From a virus, in IMG/VR virus record IMGVR_UViG_3300010883_019551, positions 1 to 64,000 of that record: a stretch of DNA of 64,000 bases; one strand, written 5' to 3'. Numbering within the stretch: position 1 is the stretch's first letter; each line of letters opens with the position of its first letter. The notes under the pieces were generated by a model. The model saw only the letters and a list, made by a program, of their open reading frames with translations, searched no databases and was not told where the DNA came from. The translations under genes and the position numbers were made by a program. Positions 1 to 9,289 of this stretch are shown here, piece after piece.

Positions 1-239
<239 letters not shown>

Positions 240-247
240 GCATTCCT

Positions 248-1858
248 CTACTTCACTTTAGTAACTGAGCTCTTAAAATTGTCCAAAGATGCTTTCAATG
301 TTGAACATGCGGCTTTAAGCTGTGCTAGCGGGAAGCCTTGATTACCCACCTCTGCGCCTGCTTGATCACAAAAAGTACCCAACATATCTGCCAAGGTATC
401 GCCCATTACTGCCGGTTCCTCTGCTTTATCTCCTAAGAATATTTGACCGTCCCTTCCATCACCGATAACAATTTCTTTCGCATCAATAAGAATCTTTCCG
501 TCTGGCGTCATCAAAATAGCACATATCTTTTCGCCTTCCTCGTCTTCTCGGATTATTCTAATTGAACCGGTTTCTTTGGGACGATCCCCGTCTTCTTGAG
601 TGTGACGTGCTATGATTCTTATTTCTGTAGACTTTGTTATTATATATGGCTTCTCATCAATAGCTTTGATGCTATGATTATCAACCATGTATCCCGGGGT
701 TACATCGTCTAAAGAAAGATTTGTATCGCCATCTGTGTTCATTGACACATAAATTCGACTTGCATCATGCATAAAATCCGGGTCGCCTTCATGAGGACGA
801 TCAACACGATTAAACTTGACATCTTTTCTAACATCATCTTTCGTGTATACAGACGGATTTTTGTCCACTTCTAACATTCCCTTCGTGTTTTTTATAACAC
901 GCGGAATTGTATCGACTAGCTTGTCATCTTTAGCATCCGGATCAGGTTCTTCCAGGGGGAATCTTCCTCGACCAGCGACGATATCAATAGTTCCTGAGAA
1001 CGGTCGAAGGCCCTCGCCTTCAGGTGTATGAGCGTTGCTGCTTTCCGGTTCCTCTGGTCTTTCTTCAATAGACCATCCTCTATCTTGACCCAAGACAATA
1101 GTTGCATTATTAGACCCCTGAAGCACAAGATCTCCCGGTCGTTTTGTAAATCTAGGGACTGGTTCCATTGTAAACGACTGCCCAGATAACGACCCAGTGT
1201 ATATCATGTCAAATGGTGGGTCTGCACCTTCTTTTTCTGTAAGTGTGGTTACTGCTTCATTGTCTGGTATTCCATTGACAAAAGCCGGGGGTCCGGGCTT
1301 CTTGCCCTCGTCCTTGTAGCCTTCATCCTCGTCTGCCCCTTCATCAGTGTCATCGGATTCAGACCCTTCTTTGTCAGAAGTTGAAGCAGGAATTCCTACA
1401 TCTTGATCAAATCTTCTTTCACCGTGTGTATAATTTACGTCTTCAACATAGTCCGGTTCGGAAATTCTTGACATCCAGAAACCAATAGTCTTGGGGGCAT
1501 CGGGAGATTCTACAAAAATCCATACCTGCTCGCCTTGTTTGAGCGGCATTTGTAGGTGTGACGGAAAGAAAGGAAAACAAACTAAGTCTCCGGGGCCGGA
1601 TTTTTCTTCACCCATAGAGATTATTCTAGCAATAACCGAGTTTCTCGGAGCGAACTCTAAAATATCTGGATTGGTTAGCGAAGTCAGTATTGTTGCAAGA
1701 TCTTCATCTGTCCTAAGTGAAACATCGTTGAGCACTTCTATAACTACAGCTCGACTTAGTATGCTCAGTGGGGGCTTATCTCTTAATTGAGATATTTCGT
1801 CCCCTATGGAGGCACCGCCGGCTGATAGCTTTTCAATGGCATCAGTTCCGCCTGACAT
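248..1858 (-). CDS. Baseplate hub/spike protein, gp5-like OB-fold
   Basis: 536 aa. The N-terminal third (about residues 35-135) looks like the OB-fold of T4 gp5-type baseplate proteins: small beta strands with motifs such as RNSVIARIISMGE and GEQVWIFVES. The middle (about 155-330) is low complexity and acidic. The C-terminal part contains beta strands ending in DGKILIDAKEIVIGDG and a GDTLADMLGTF segment common in phage spike and hub proteins. In the virion it would sit at the tail tip under the tube. No lysozyme catalytic motif is evident, so unlike T4 gp5 it probably does not digest peptidoglycan. It starts at ATG 1858 and is followed by the partial Ser/Gly protein. Family assignment is by pattern, not by alignment. 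Confidence 0.6.
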   Translation of the reverse strand: MSGGTDAIEKLSAGGASIGDEISQLRDKPPLSILSRAVVIEVLNDVSLRTDEDLATILTSLTNPDILEFAPRNSVIARIISMGEEKSGPGDLVCFPFFPSHLQMPLKQGEQVWIFVESPDAPKTIGFWMSRISEPDYVEDVNYTHGERRFDQDVGIPASTSDKEGSESDDTDEGADEDEGYKDEGKKPGPPAFVNGIPDNEAVTTLTEKEGADPPFDMIYTGSLSGQSFTMEPVPRFTKRPGDLVLQGSNNATIVLGQDRGWSIEERPEEPESSNAHTPEGEGLRPFSGTIDIVAGRGRFPLEEPDPDAKDDKLVDTIPRVIKNTKGMLEVDKNPSVYTKDDVRKDVKFNRVDRPHEGDPDFMHDASRIYVSMNTDGDTNLSLDDVTPGYMVDNHSIKAIDEKPYIITKSTEIRIIARHTQEDGDRPKETGSIRIIREDEEGEKICAILMTPDGKILIDAKEIVIGDGRDGQIFLGDKAEEPAVMGDTLADMLGTFCDQAGAEVGNQGFPLAQLKAACSTLKASLDNFKSSVTKVK

Positions 1859-1861
1859 GGA

Positions 1862-2239
1862 TCACCCCTTCTTACTACTATCTATCTGATCAAATAAATC
1901 ATCGGCGTTTATATTCGACTCTTTTTCTTCAGCCTTTGATATCATCTCTGCTAATCTTAAAATTTGTTCATTTGATTTACACATTCTTTCTAAATACTTC
2001 GTTAATGTAGTACCCAAAGTGATATGCTCTGAGGTGCCTGACTGCATATGTTTCCACGCATCTGTAAACAGCATGGCAGCATTTTCTCGATCAACAACAG
2101 CATTTTCATAAATTTCCTTCCACAGAACTTTCTTTTTTTCTTCTGTAGAGCTTAGGGCATCTAAGATGTCTGAGAAAGTTTCTACTTTCTTCTTTATCAC
2201 CTCTAGCTGATCCATTACTTTTGTTACGTCTTTTGCCAT
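1862..2239 (-). CDS. Hypothetical coiled-coil protein
   Basis: 125 aa, highly charged and almost entirely helical by composition. Lys/Glu-rich heptad-like stretches lie at about residues 8-60 and 80-112, and there is no membrane segment. A good ribosome site (AGAGGT) precedes the ATG. It sits between the late sigma factor and the baseplate gene, 3 bp from the latter, so it could be a small structural or assembly protein. I do not recognise the family. Confidence 0.65.
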   Translation of the reverse strand: MAKDVTKVMDQLEVIKKKVETFSDILDALSSTEEKKKVLWKEIYENAVVDRENAAMLFTDAWKHMQSGTSEHITLGTTLTKYLERMCKSNEQILRLAEMISKAEEKESNINADDLFDQIDSSKKG

Positions 2240-2247
2240 AATACCTC

Positions 2248-3024
2248 TTAGAATAAATCAAATTTTCCGTCATGGCCGGTCAAACGTCTGTAGTGCTTTC
2301 TTATAGAAGACATTGCAACAGAAAGTTGTTTTGGACTTAGCCCTGAAATGTCTCTGACATATACTAGAACAGCCCGCTTATTTAGAAAGTCCAAATTGTC
2401 TACATTAGCAAATACTGTTCGAACAGCAGAAATACATGTCTTCTCAGTTTCGCTAGTAACAATCCCGGCGATTTCTTTTAGCAAATCTTGTATTAACTCT
2501 TTTCTATCTCTACTAATCAATATATCATCAGGAGCCGGCATTATTTGAGATGACTCATAAAGATAACGCTGTCTAGCAGTCATTCCATCTGGGTTGTCTG
2601 AGCTTACGTGGCGCTTGACTCGCTTTGTCTGTTGCCTGGATTTTATGATCAGCCAGTTTTTTGCAACAACGTTATAATACGAAAATGCCTTAGTCCCCTT
2701 TTCAGGTGACCACTTGTGAAGCGACTCATAAAGAAAAGATACACAATCTGTCTTAAGATCGCTAAATGAGTCATAGGGCGACTTGAATCCATAAACGAAT
2801 ATGAGATTTTCAACTAACTTGTCAAATGCCGGTTGGATGCCCTTGATGTATATTGCTTTTCTTTCCTCTGAATCTTCTGATTTTTGATACTCCACGATGG
2901 CTGCCTGTGTGTCCATGGTGAAATACATGTTTCGAGGGCCGGAGCCTCTCTTGCGCCTGATCTTGCGCTTAATTTTCTTGACTGTCAATTTCTTCTTCCT
3001 CCTCGTCAGCGTAAATGTCGTCAT
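2248..3024 (-). CDS. gp55: Late-transcription sigma factor, T4 gp55-like
   Basis: 258 aa from the ATG at 3022-3024; a TTG lies just upstream. T4 gp55 is a minimal sigma that directs host RNA polymerase to TATAAATA late promoters together with the sliding clamp. Here the segment around residues 85-130 (SFSDLKTDCVSFLYESLHKW, then KAFSYYNVVAKNW) matches the gp55 core, equivalent to sigma region 2. A basic linker KSRQQTKRVKRH follows. The N-terminus carries a Lys/Arg-rich extension of about 30 residues that may instead be untranslated if the internal ATG at 2926-2928 is used. The protein is longer than T4 gp55 (185 aa). Its presence agrees with the exact late-promoter sequence at 55235-55242. Confidence 0.75.
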   Translation of the reverse strand: MTTFTLTRRKKKLTVKKIKRKIRRKRGSGPRNMYFTMDTQAAIVEYQKSEDSEERKAIYIKGIQPAFDKLVENLIFVYGFKSPYDSFSDLKTDCVSFLYESLHKWSPEKGTKAFSYYNVVAKNWLIIKSRQQTKRVKRHVSSDNPDGMTARQRYLYESSQIMPAPDDILISRDRKELIQDLLKEIAGIVTSETEKTCISAVRTVFANVDNLDFLNKRAVLVYVRDISGLSPKQLSVAMSSIRKHYRRLTGHDGKFDLF

Positions 3025-3301
3025 CAATAGAGGCGCCGAGAGAATTAGCTATAGTAAGAATAGAATTCCGGGTGGTTTTAAGATCGTTTACGACCTGCCT
3101 TATCTCCGGACTATCATAAAAGAGTGGTATTTCTAAAACTTTAGAAATGGACATAACCCTTTCGTCTATCACATCAAGTGACTCCTCTACTGAATCTTGA
3201 ACTTTTAAGATTACTAGACCGAAACGTATACTAAAATAAACACCAACAACCGCTAGCGCAGCCAATGAAATAATTATCACTGTAGACGCTGTTAGACTCA
3301 T
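2969..3301 (-). CDS. Small single-pass membrane protein
   Basis: 110 aa. One hydrophobic segment spans residues 8-32 (STVIIISLAALAVVGVYF and onward), followed by a helical region with the motif RQVVNDLKTTRNSILTIANS and a very acidic tail (DEEEEEID). This is an N-in or N-out single-TM protein with a cytoplasmic-type acidic end. Its ATG overlaps the TGA of the glycosyltransferase upstream, and its 3' end overlaps the sigma-factor gene by 56 bp, so the three are translationally linked. Function unknown. Confidence 0.65.
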   Translation of the reverse strand: MSLTASTVIIISLAALAVVGVYFSIRFGLVILKVQDSVEESLDVIDERVMSISKVLEIPLFYDSPEIRQVVNDLKTTRNSILTIANSLGASIDDDIYADEEEEEIDSQEN

Positions 3302-4467
3302 ACAAATTCCTTTGCGGCTTCGTTATAGGACTCCTGTATTGCAGACGGTGAAAATTTTTCTCTAATTTTCTCTTGAAGCTCTTTAGCCCATCTTGTCGGA
3401 ATATCAGGCTTTTCATAAAACTTTCTTATCTTCTTCTTCGCGTCTTTCTCATCAACAGCTGCCCAACGCGAGCCTTCAACAAATATTTGATTATCAATTC
3501 TTGATGGGTGAATGGGTGCTAAGACATACTCTACCCCTATGAATTTGCCAAGGCCTAAAAAGTCTAGGTGTCCAGACCAGTTGGTTGCTATAACAGGAAG
3601 ACCACTAGCTGCAGCTTCTAGAAGCGGGAGGCCAAAACCTTCACCCCTGGTCAACGATATCATGCCCTTTATCTTTGGGTGCACATATAAGCGCGCTATT
3701 TCTTCTTCAGACATGTTTCCATGAAGTAGATAAATTTTTGGTCCCGGGCTGTCCCCTCTGACCTGTGTGATTAATTGAGTGAGAGTTTTAGATGTTACAG
3801 CCTTGTCTATTTTTGTTGCTCGACCAGAATTAACCTTAAGCACAATACCGACATTTTTATCACCTGCAAATTCTTCACATAACCACTTAACTGTATAGAA
3901 GAGATTTTTTCGGTCATTCTCTGGATTGTTTCCTGTGAATTGACCGAATACTAAAAAATTAAAGTCTGTTTGAAAATCAATATCTAGAGGTTTCAAATCA
4001 GGTGTATCAATTACGTTGTAATAAGACTCAGAAACAACAACAATGGGTGTGGTTAATGCTCCGGATGATAAAAGCACGTTTTTAGTGTGCTGGGATGGTA
4101 CTATGATTAAGTTCATTGAGTTACAATTCTTGATCCATGAAGAATTGCACTTGTCAGTTTCAACAGCAGCTGTGACACCCACATTAAAATTTGCTATATT
4201 TGGGTCCCACTCATTTGGAAGCTGGACCTGAAAAGACACATCATACTTTGGTGTGCCGCTCGGATCTATAGAGCGAGACATTATCTCGCCCACTAAACCC
4301 CCCTTGTCTTCTGTATTAATAAGCCAGGGCGTAGCGCCCCAGGGTAGACATTGAGCTGATACATCAAAGTCATCACGAGAAAGAGCCCATTCGAATATTT
4401 GACGAGAATGAACACCATACCCAGATAGCGTCAAAAGAGGTGCCCTAACTAAAACTTTCTTCTTCAT
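3298..4467 (-). CDS. Glycosyltransferase, GT4 family (GT-B fold)
   Basis: 389 aa, a retaining GT-B glycosyltransferase that would move a sugar from a nucleotide donor. The C-terminal Rossmann domain shows the GT4 donor-site signature TRGEGFGLPLLEAAASGLPV with the conserved E..G..LLEA pattern (about residues 272-292), preceded by a lysine-containing donor strand. The N-terminus starts with an open strand and a glycine-rich acceptor loop (LTLSGYGVHSRQIF). No signal peptide. It abuts a second GT4 gene (gap of 1 bp) and overlaps the small membrane protein by 4 bp. Donor and acceptor cannot be read from the sequence. Confidence 0.85.
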   Translation of the reverse strand: MKKKVLVRAPLLTLSGYGVHSRQIFEWALSRDDFDVSAQCLPWGATPWLINTEDKGGLVGEIMSRSIDPSGTPKYDVSFQVQLPNEWDPNIANFNVGVTAAVETDKCNSSWIKNCNSMNLIIVPSQHTKNVLLSSGALTTPIVVVSESYYNVIDTPDLKPLDIDFQTDFNFLVFGQFTGNNPENDRKNLFYTVKWLCEEFAGDKNVGIVLKVNSGRATKIDKAVTSKTLTQLITQVRGDSPGPKIYLLHGNMSEEEIARLYVHPKIKGMISLTRGEGFGLPLLEAAASGLPVIATNWSGHLDFLGLGKFIGVEYVLAPIHPSRIDNQIFVEGSRWAAVDEKDAKKKIRKFYEKPDIPTRWAKELQEKIREKFSPSAIQESYNEAAKEFV

Positions 4468-4468
4468 C

Positions 4469-5722
4469 TTATATCTCCTTGAGCACCCATGGTTTTCGCT
4501 TATCTTTCCAATTTTCTGCTAGATCTAGAAGTGACTCGTGCCAAAGGTCAATAGTTGTGTCTAGAGAAAATTCTGATTTAACGTACTCACAGGCTTTATC
4601 ACCCAGCACCTTTCTTCCTTCAGGACCCTCTTCGTACATCTGCAACAGTGCATTGGCAACAGTTTCAGCAGAGACATAGTCCTCATAAATGTATGGCACA
4701 TTTTGAGACCCTACTAGCGACTTAAATTCGACATCCAAACCAATTCCATTATGAGACCCATCTCGGTGGTCTTCAACTTGTCGCCAGAGGCCCCCTGTTT
4801 TCGCGGCGATGATAGGTGTACCTGTTTGCATAGCCTCTAATGTTGAGAGGCCAAATCCTTCGGCGTAGCTTATATTAACAACACAGTCTGAAATATTGTG
4901 GAGAATGTTCATCTTTTCAAATTCAACTCTGTCAGGAGAGAAAATGATAGACGTCTCTATTCCCAGCATTTCAGCAGTCGCGTATATGTTGGGCCCTTCC
5001 GGGTCGTCTGGTTGTGTATGAAGAAGAAGGGAGGCTTTTTGATGACCGTGCTTTTCTTGAAGTTTTTCCATAAAAAGCTTCCAAGCCCAAAGAAGATCGT
5101 TTGGTCTTTTCCTCTTGGCATTTCGGTTAACCCAAAAAGCTATAAAGTGATCAGCCCGGTCAGGAGAAACAACCTGCTTCTTAAACTCAAGCTTTTGTTC
5201 CTCGGGTATTGGAAAGAAAAGTTCATTAGGAAGCGCGTGAGGGATAAAGTTTGTTTTGTCCGGGAACATATCTCTAACAAACTTATACGTCATGTAAGAG
5301 TGGCAATTAATAAGATCGGTACTCTCATATAGCACACTATTATAAGATGGAACTGGATGATTATCCCACACGTGCCAGTATGCTATAGGGCAAACCTGAT
5401 GTATTTCATCTTCCATCTCCCACAGCCAGATAAAAAATCTAGGGTCTGTGAATAACAAAAGAATATCAGGTTTTTCTACTGCTAATGTAGTCCTTATGAG
5501 ATTAGGGTCACCAAAGCCATCAATGGGCTTGATAATAAAATCATCATTAATCGAAACAGTTCGATAGTCATTATGCTTTACAGCTGCGCCAAATTGTCTA
5601 ACAGACCAGTGCCCTGGATACTTCCTTAAGAGGCCCTCTATTAGAAATCTAGATTGACACCCTACGCCTGATGTACTCAGGGCGTGATCGGCTAGCATTA
5701 AAATTTTCTTCTTTTGAATCAT
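4469..5722 (-). CDS. Glycosyltransferase, GT4 family
   Basis: 417 aa GT-B enzyme. The N-terminal loop is LSTSGVGCQSRFLIEGL. The donor-binding motif is SYAEGFGLSTLEAMQTGTPI (about residues 280-300), with Glu and Gly as in retaining GT4 enzymes. The basic patch NRNAKRKRPNDLLWAW (about 195-210) resembles the phosphate-binding Arg/Lys region. A ribosome site AAGAAGGT precedes the ATG. It is transcribed just before the adjoining GT4 gene, and the two may add consecutive sugars. Specificity unknown. Confidence 0.85.
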   Translation of the reverse strand: MIQKKKILMLADHALSTSGVGCQSRFLIEGLLRKYPGHWSVRQFGAAVKHNDYRTVSINDDFIIKPIDGFGDPNLIRTTLAVEKPDILLLFTDPRFFIWLWEMEDEIHQVCPIAYWHVWDNHPVPSYNSVLYESTDLINCHSYMTYKFVRDMFPDKTNFIPHALPNELFFPIPEEQKLEFKKQVVSPDRADHFIAFWVNRNAKRKRPNDLLWAWKLFMEKLQEKHGHQKASLLLHTQPDDPEGPNIYATAEMLGIETSIIFSPDRVEFEKMNILHNISDCVVNISYAEGFGLSTLEAMQTGTPIIAAKTGGLWRQVEDHRDGSHNGIGLDVEFKSLVGSQNVPYIYEDYVSAETVANALLQMYEEGPEGRKVLGDKACEYVKSEFSLDTTIDLWHESLLDLAENWKDKRKPWVLKEI

Positions 5723-5809
5723 ACCTTCTTAGTCCATTTTTCGCAGCTATGGTTTCTTTAAGAATATCATAACTGTTCTGTGACAGCAGTAAAAGATATG
5801 TCAAATTCA

Positions 5810-6667
5810 TCACGTGCAATGTTCCGTGTCTTTGAAGTCACAAAACATACATGAATTTCTATTTTTAAGATTGAATTGCTTCTTAACCATTGATATCATG
5901 TTTCTCATTATTTTGAGCACCCTATCTATACTTTTTGGACCAGCAGAAACTTTCACTAACTCACAAATATTACCTGGCTTTGCTCCTCTTTTTAGCAAAA
6001 TAAAACCACATCTAATATCTTTGAGAGGGATGTCATGCTTTTTAGACCAAAAATGTTTGTACAGAATTAACTGTGCTGTCATTAAAATGTCTTGCTTCTT
6101 ATCTCTTCTCCAACCATACGACTGCGCTGTCTTCCAGTCTAAGATCCAATATTGTGCCCCAGCGCCCTTAGTTTTGGGCACTTTAATGATCGCATCTATA
6201 AACCCTTTGAATTTGACATCACTACCTTCTATATCTTCTCTCAACTCTTCCTCGGCCTTTACTACTTCCCAATTAGGGAAAGTCTCGTCTAAAAAGCCGG
6301 GGACTTCATCCCACATATTAGTGGCCCATTCGCACCATTCTTCAACAGGGGCATGTTTATACCATCCTGGCATTTTTTCATACCACTCTGGTTCTCCAAA
6401 CCCATGTTTTTCCCAAGCATCTGTGACATCCTTGAGAATCTTTTCTCGATCAATTGTTTGTGTTTCTAGTAATGTCTCACAACCTTCATGGACTGCAGTG
6501 CCGAAGTCTAAAAACGGTGAGGGCTCAAATACCCTAAGCTTGTCGACGTACAGCAACTTATGTCGCCAGGAGCACTCTTTCCAGTGCTTAACTTCTGAAA
6601 ATGAAATGTGAGACTTTCCGGTTGGTAAGGCCGGTTCTGAATTTTCTACTACACTTTTATTCTGCAT
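5810..6667 (-). CDS. PD-(D/E)XK exonuclease, RecB/Cas4-like with Fe-S cysteines
   Basis: 285 aa. The nuclease core is complete: GTAVHE (56-61), an acidic strand ending GFIDAI (D158), DWKTAQ (177-182) and a Q..LY helix (199-203). Four cysteines are placed as in Cas4/AddB-type 4Fe-4S nucleases: C32 in the first helix, then C273, C276 and C284 near the end (CMFC...C). The protein would cut or resect DNA ends in replication or recombination. It is the one clear DNA enzyme inside the left part of the sugar region, between a GT4 gene and an epimerase gene, with small gaps on both sides (87 bp and 24 bp). There is no CRISPR array or cas1/cas2 nearby, so a CRISPR adaptation role is not supported. Confidence 0.8.
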   Translation of the reverse strand: MQNKSVVENSEPALPTGKSHISFSEVKHWKECSWRHKLLYVDKLRVFEPSPFLDFGTAVHEGCETLLETQTIDREKILKDVTDAWEKHGFGEPEWYEKMPGWYKHAPVEEWCEWATNMWDEVPGFLDETFPNWEVVKAEEELREDIEGSDVKFKGFIDAIIKVPKTKGAGAQYWILDWKTAQSYGWRRDKKQDILMTAQLILYKHFWSKKHDIPLKDIRCGFILLKRGAKPGNICELVKVSAGPKSIDRVLKIMRNMISMVKKQFNLKNRNSCMFCDFKDTEHCT

Positions 6668-6688
6668 GTGCTTATTATACCACGTATT

Positions 6689-7564
6689 CTAAAAATTGAC
6701 ATTCTGAAATTGGTTTAATTTTTGTTTTATATAATCGCTTAAGTCAATAGTAGCTGACCATCCTGTGGCAGCAGATATATCAGCCACATCTGCCAGAGTT
6801 GACCAGGCCTCACCTGGGCGCTTTTCAACGTACTTGACTTCAGATTCGAACATCTTTGTCAACTCATTTATAGAGTAGTTTTTACCAGTACCCAGCTGGA
6901 ATACTTCTGAATTCCAGCTGCCCTTGGCTAGACTTTCGAAACCACTTACAATATCAGATACATGAGTGAAATCTCGCCTTTGCTCCCCTGTTCCTGTAAC
7001 TGTCAAGGGAAAACCGGCTTCACGTTGTTTTTCGAAAACACCCACAACAGTAGCATACGCTCCGGAGGTAGGTTGCCGATCTCCATACACATTGAAAAAT
7101 CTGGCAATAACTGTCGACATGCCATAGACTTTATTGTAGAGTTCACACGTTTGTTCTCCAGTATACTTTGCAAAAGCATATGGGTTGAGCATTGGGCCAG
7201 CGTACGCGGAGCTACTGCCAGCATATATGACTTTCGCGTCGCACCTTCTTGCAAACTCTAAAACATTAGAAGTGCCCATAATGTCTATAGAGAGGTATGT
7301 GAGCGGATCCTTAAAGCTGGGCTGGATTCTGGCTAGCGCAGCGAGATGATAAATCAGATCAAAAGACTCATTTGTATATTTGTATGTGTTAATATTTCTT
7401 ACGTCATCAATCCAGTAAGCTACGTCTTCGCGCATATATGATTTGCTACTAGACTCAGAGCAGAGATTGTCCATCACAGTTACATTATATCCTGCGTCTG
7501 CCAAAGAATCGACAAGATGTGATCCGACAAATCCCAAACCGCCTGTTACTAATATTTTAGTCAT
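6689..7564 (-). CDS. NAD-dependent sugar-nucleotide epimerase/dehydratase (GalE-like SDR)
   Basis: 291 aa from ATG 7564 (a GTG lies one codon upstream). Extended short-chain dehydrogenase fold: NAD motif TGGLGFVGSH (about 7-16), NLC and DVRN cofactor strands, a YAGSSSAYAGP serine region and the YAFAKYTGE Tyr-x3-Lys catalytic pair (about 128-136). The substrate side has RFFNVYGDRQP. The family interconverts or dehydrates UDP- or dTDP-sugars, and UDP-glucose or UDP-GlcNAc 4-epimerase is the nearest functional guess. It overlaps the UDP-sugar dehydrogenase gene upstream, suggesting joint action on UDP-sugars. Confidence 0.85.
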   Translation of the reverse strand: MTKILVTGGLGFVGSHLVDSLADAGYNVTVMDNLCSESSSKSYMREDVAYWIDDVRNINTYKYTNESFDLIYHLAALARIQPSFKDPLTYLSIDIMGTSNVLEFARRCDAKVIYAGSSSAYAGPMLNPYAFAKYTGEQTCELYNKVYGMSTVIARFFNVYGDRQPTSGAYATVVGVFEKQREAGFPLTVTGTGEQRRDFTHVSDIVSGFESLAKGSWNSEVFQLGTGKNYSINELTKMFESEVKYVEKRPGEAWSTLADVADISAATGWSATIDLSDYIKQKLNQFQNVNF

Positions 7565-8420
7565 CACTCACTGCCCTTCCTGACATTGACTCCCAGTCCC
7601 TGTCAGATCTCAAATAGTTGTTCTTTTCTTGAACTGACTCTAAAAGGTCAGCATCAACACTGTGCTGGGCACCATAATAAATCATGGCTGCCAGATCTTT
7701 GGGAAAGCAGTGCCCACCAAAACCAAAATCGCCATCTGGCCCTGGGACAGTCAAGTGGCTCTTGCCTATTCTGTCATCGTATAGCGCATACTCGCATATT
7801 TTATCATAGTCTACTCCGCCGGCGTTACATATTTGATACATTTCATTGGCAAATGTTACCTTGGTCGCCAAGAAGCAATTAATAAAATACTTTGTCATTT
7901 CTGCTGTTTCTCGTTTTGTAATTACAATGGGAATTGACGGAAAAGCTTTCCTAAACATGCTCTTAACTTTCTTGGCATAGTTGCATTTGACATTAACATC
8001 GCCGCCGATTATAATTCTAGTTTGATTTTTGAAGTCATCAAAAGAATTAGCCTCGGTTAAGAATTCAGGACTAAAAACTACAGGACACACTGAAGCGCAT
8101 GCATCCGCAATTCTAGAGGTTGTGCCGGGCGGAACTGTTGACTTCAAAACTAGAACTGGGCGATTCATATTCGGATCAGAGCATGCTGACTTATCAATTC
8201 CGGTGACAACAGATTCTAAAAGACGAGTATCGCATGCGCCTGACTTTCTCATGGGGGTTGGAATACAAACAAAAATAATGTCTGAGTTTCGACAAACCTC
8301 TTCATGCGTGCTATTACATTTAGATTCGTCGATATCATAAGTCAATACGGTGTGATAATCCTTAAGACCCTCTCTAATTGCTGAGCCTACAAAGCCTTGT
8401 CCTACTATGCCAACTTTCAT
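7557..8420 (-). CDS. UDP-glucose/GDP-mannose dehydrogenase family, short form
   Basis: 287 aa. NAD motif GIVGQGFVGSAI at the N-terminus, then CIPTPMRKSGACD and KSTVPPGTTSR. The middle helix TAEMTKYFINCF is typical, and the catalytic cysteine is C238 in GGHCFPKD. These enzymes oxidise a UDP-hexose twice to the uronic acid. Family members are usually 390-450 aa; this one ends soon after the catalytic cysteine and lacks most of the C-terminal UDP-binding domain. It is followed, with overlap, by the epimerase gene and preceded by a second dehydrogenase of the same shortened type. Activity may need a partner. Confidence 0.85.
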   Translation of the reverse strand: MKVGIVGQGFVGSAIREGLKDYHTVLTYDIDESKCNSTHEEVCRNSDIIFVCIPTPMRKSGACDTRLLESVVTGIDKSACSDPNMNRPVLVLKSTVPPGTTSRIADACASVCPVVFSPEFLTEANSFDDFKNQTRIIIGGDVNVKCNYAKKVKSMFRKAFPSIPIVITKRETAEMTKYFINCFLATKVTFANEMYQICNAGGVDYDKICEYALYDDRIGKSHLTVPGPDGDFGFGGHCFPKDLAAMIYYGAQHSVDADLLESVQEKNNYLRSDRDWESMSGRAVSDD

Positions 8421-9289
8421 TTCTCACCGCCCCTCGCGCGTATTCTTCTAATTCTTTCGTTAGATCTCAAAACTTCTTTTATAAGTTCTGCTGTATATCC
8501 ATGTTTTTCTGCAGTCAAAACTAGAGCATTTGTGTCTTTGGGTAAACATTTTCCGGAGAATGGAGCTTTGTTTTCTGGGAATACTGCTGTATGCATCGGA
8601 TTTATTCTGGGGTCTAAGAGCCACAGTTCTCTCACTTCATTGTAGTCAATATCCATTGCTGTGCAGATCTCACTCATTTCGTAACAGAACACTATTTTGG
8701 ATGCATAAAAAATGTTCTCCATATACTTTGCCATTTCTGCAGCATCTGATGTGGTCTGACGATATGTTTTCGTGGGTCCCACAACTGGCATATAAAGATC
8801 TACAAACGCGCTAGTATCTTTGGGTTCTCCGCCAAAAGTAAAGAACGGTGTGCACTTAACATCAGTATGAAAGTCATAGGGAGTCCAGTATGAAGACTCA
8901 CCACAATATTCAGGAGAAAATACTATTCTCTTTTGGTATAAATTTCTGAGTCTACTAGTAGTTCCAACAGAAACGGTAGACTTAATAAGGATTAGCGGCG
9001 TTTTTAGCCATTGTATGGCATCTTCTACAAGACTAGAATCACATTCTCCGGCTTGGTCTGCGGGAGTGGGAACACAAATAATTCCATAATCACATGTATT
9101 TATCTCTTCTCTTTTGACAAACGATACATTGTTGTGCGGTTCAATATCGTCAATATCGTGAAAATTAGTATCAATATCTTCCGGGTCATAAGCAGGATCA
9201 TAAACTAATACGTCATAATGACTTTGAAAAAATCTTGTCATGGCTTTTCCCACGTACCCGTAGCCAATAATTCCAATACTCTTTGTCAT
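8417..9289 (-). CDS. UDP-glucose/GDP-mannose dehydrogenase family, second short form
   Basis: 290 aa, a divergent paralogue of the next gene. NAD motif GIIGYGYVGKAM at the start, CVPTPADQAGECD, KSTVSVGTTSRL, the helix DAAEMAKYMENIF, and catalytic C248 in FSGKCLPKDTNA. Like its neighbour it stops before the C-terminal domain seen in typical 400-aa enzymes. It overlaps both neighbouring genes by 4 bp. The two short enzymes may form a heteromer or act on different UDP-sugars; the sequence cannot decide this. Confidence 0.85.
   Translation of the reverse strand: MTKSIGIIGYGYVGKAMTRFFQSHYDVLVYDPAYDPEDIDTNFHDIDDIEPHNNVSFVKREEINTCDYGIICVPTPADQAGECDSSLVEDAIQWLKTPLILIKSTVSVGTTSRLRNLYQKRIVFSPEYCGESSYWTPYDFHTDVKCTPFFTFGGEPKDTSAFVDLYMPVVGPTKTYRQTTSDAAEMAKYMENIFYASKIVFCYEMSEICTAMDIDYNEVRELWLLDPRINPMHTAVFPENKAPFSGKCLPKDTNALVLTAEKHGYTAELIKEVLRSNERIRRIRARGGEK

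Noticed and set aside
5810-6667. Possible Cas4 and a CRISPR locus.
   Set aside because: Motifs fit the wider RecB/Cas4 nuclease group, but no repeats, cas1 or cas2 are present.
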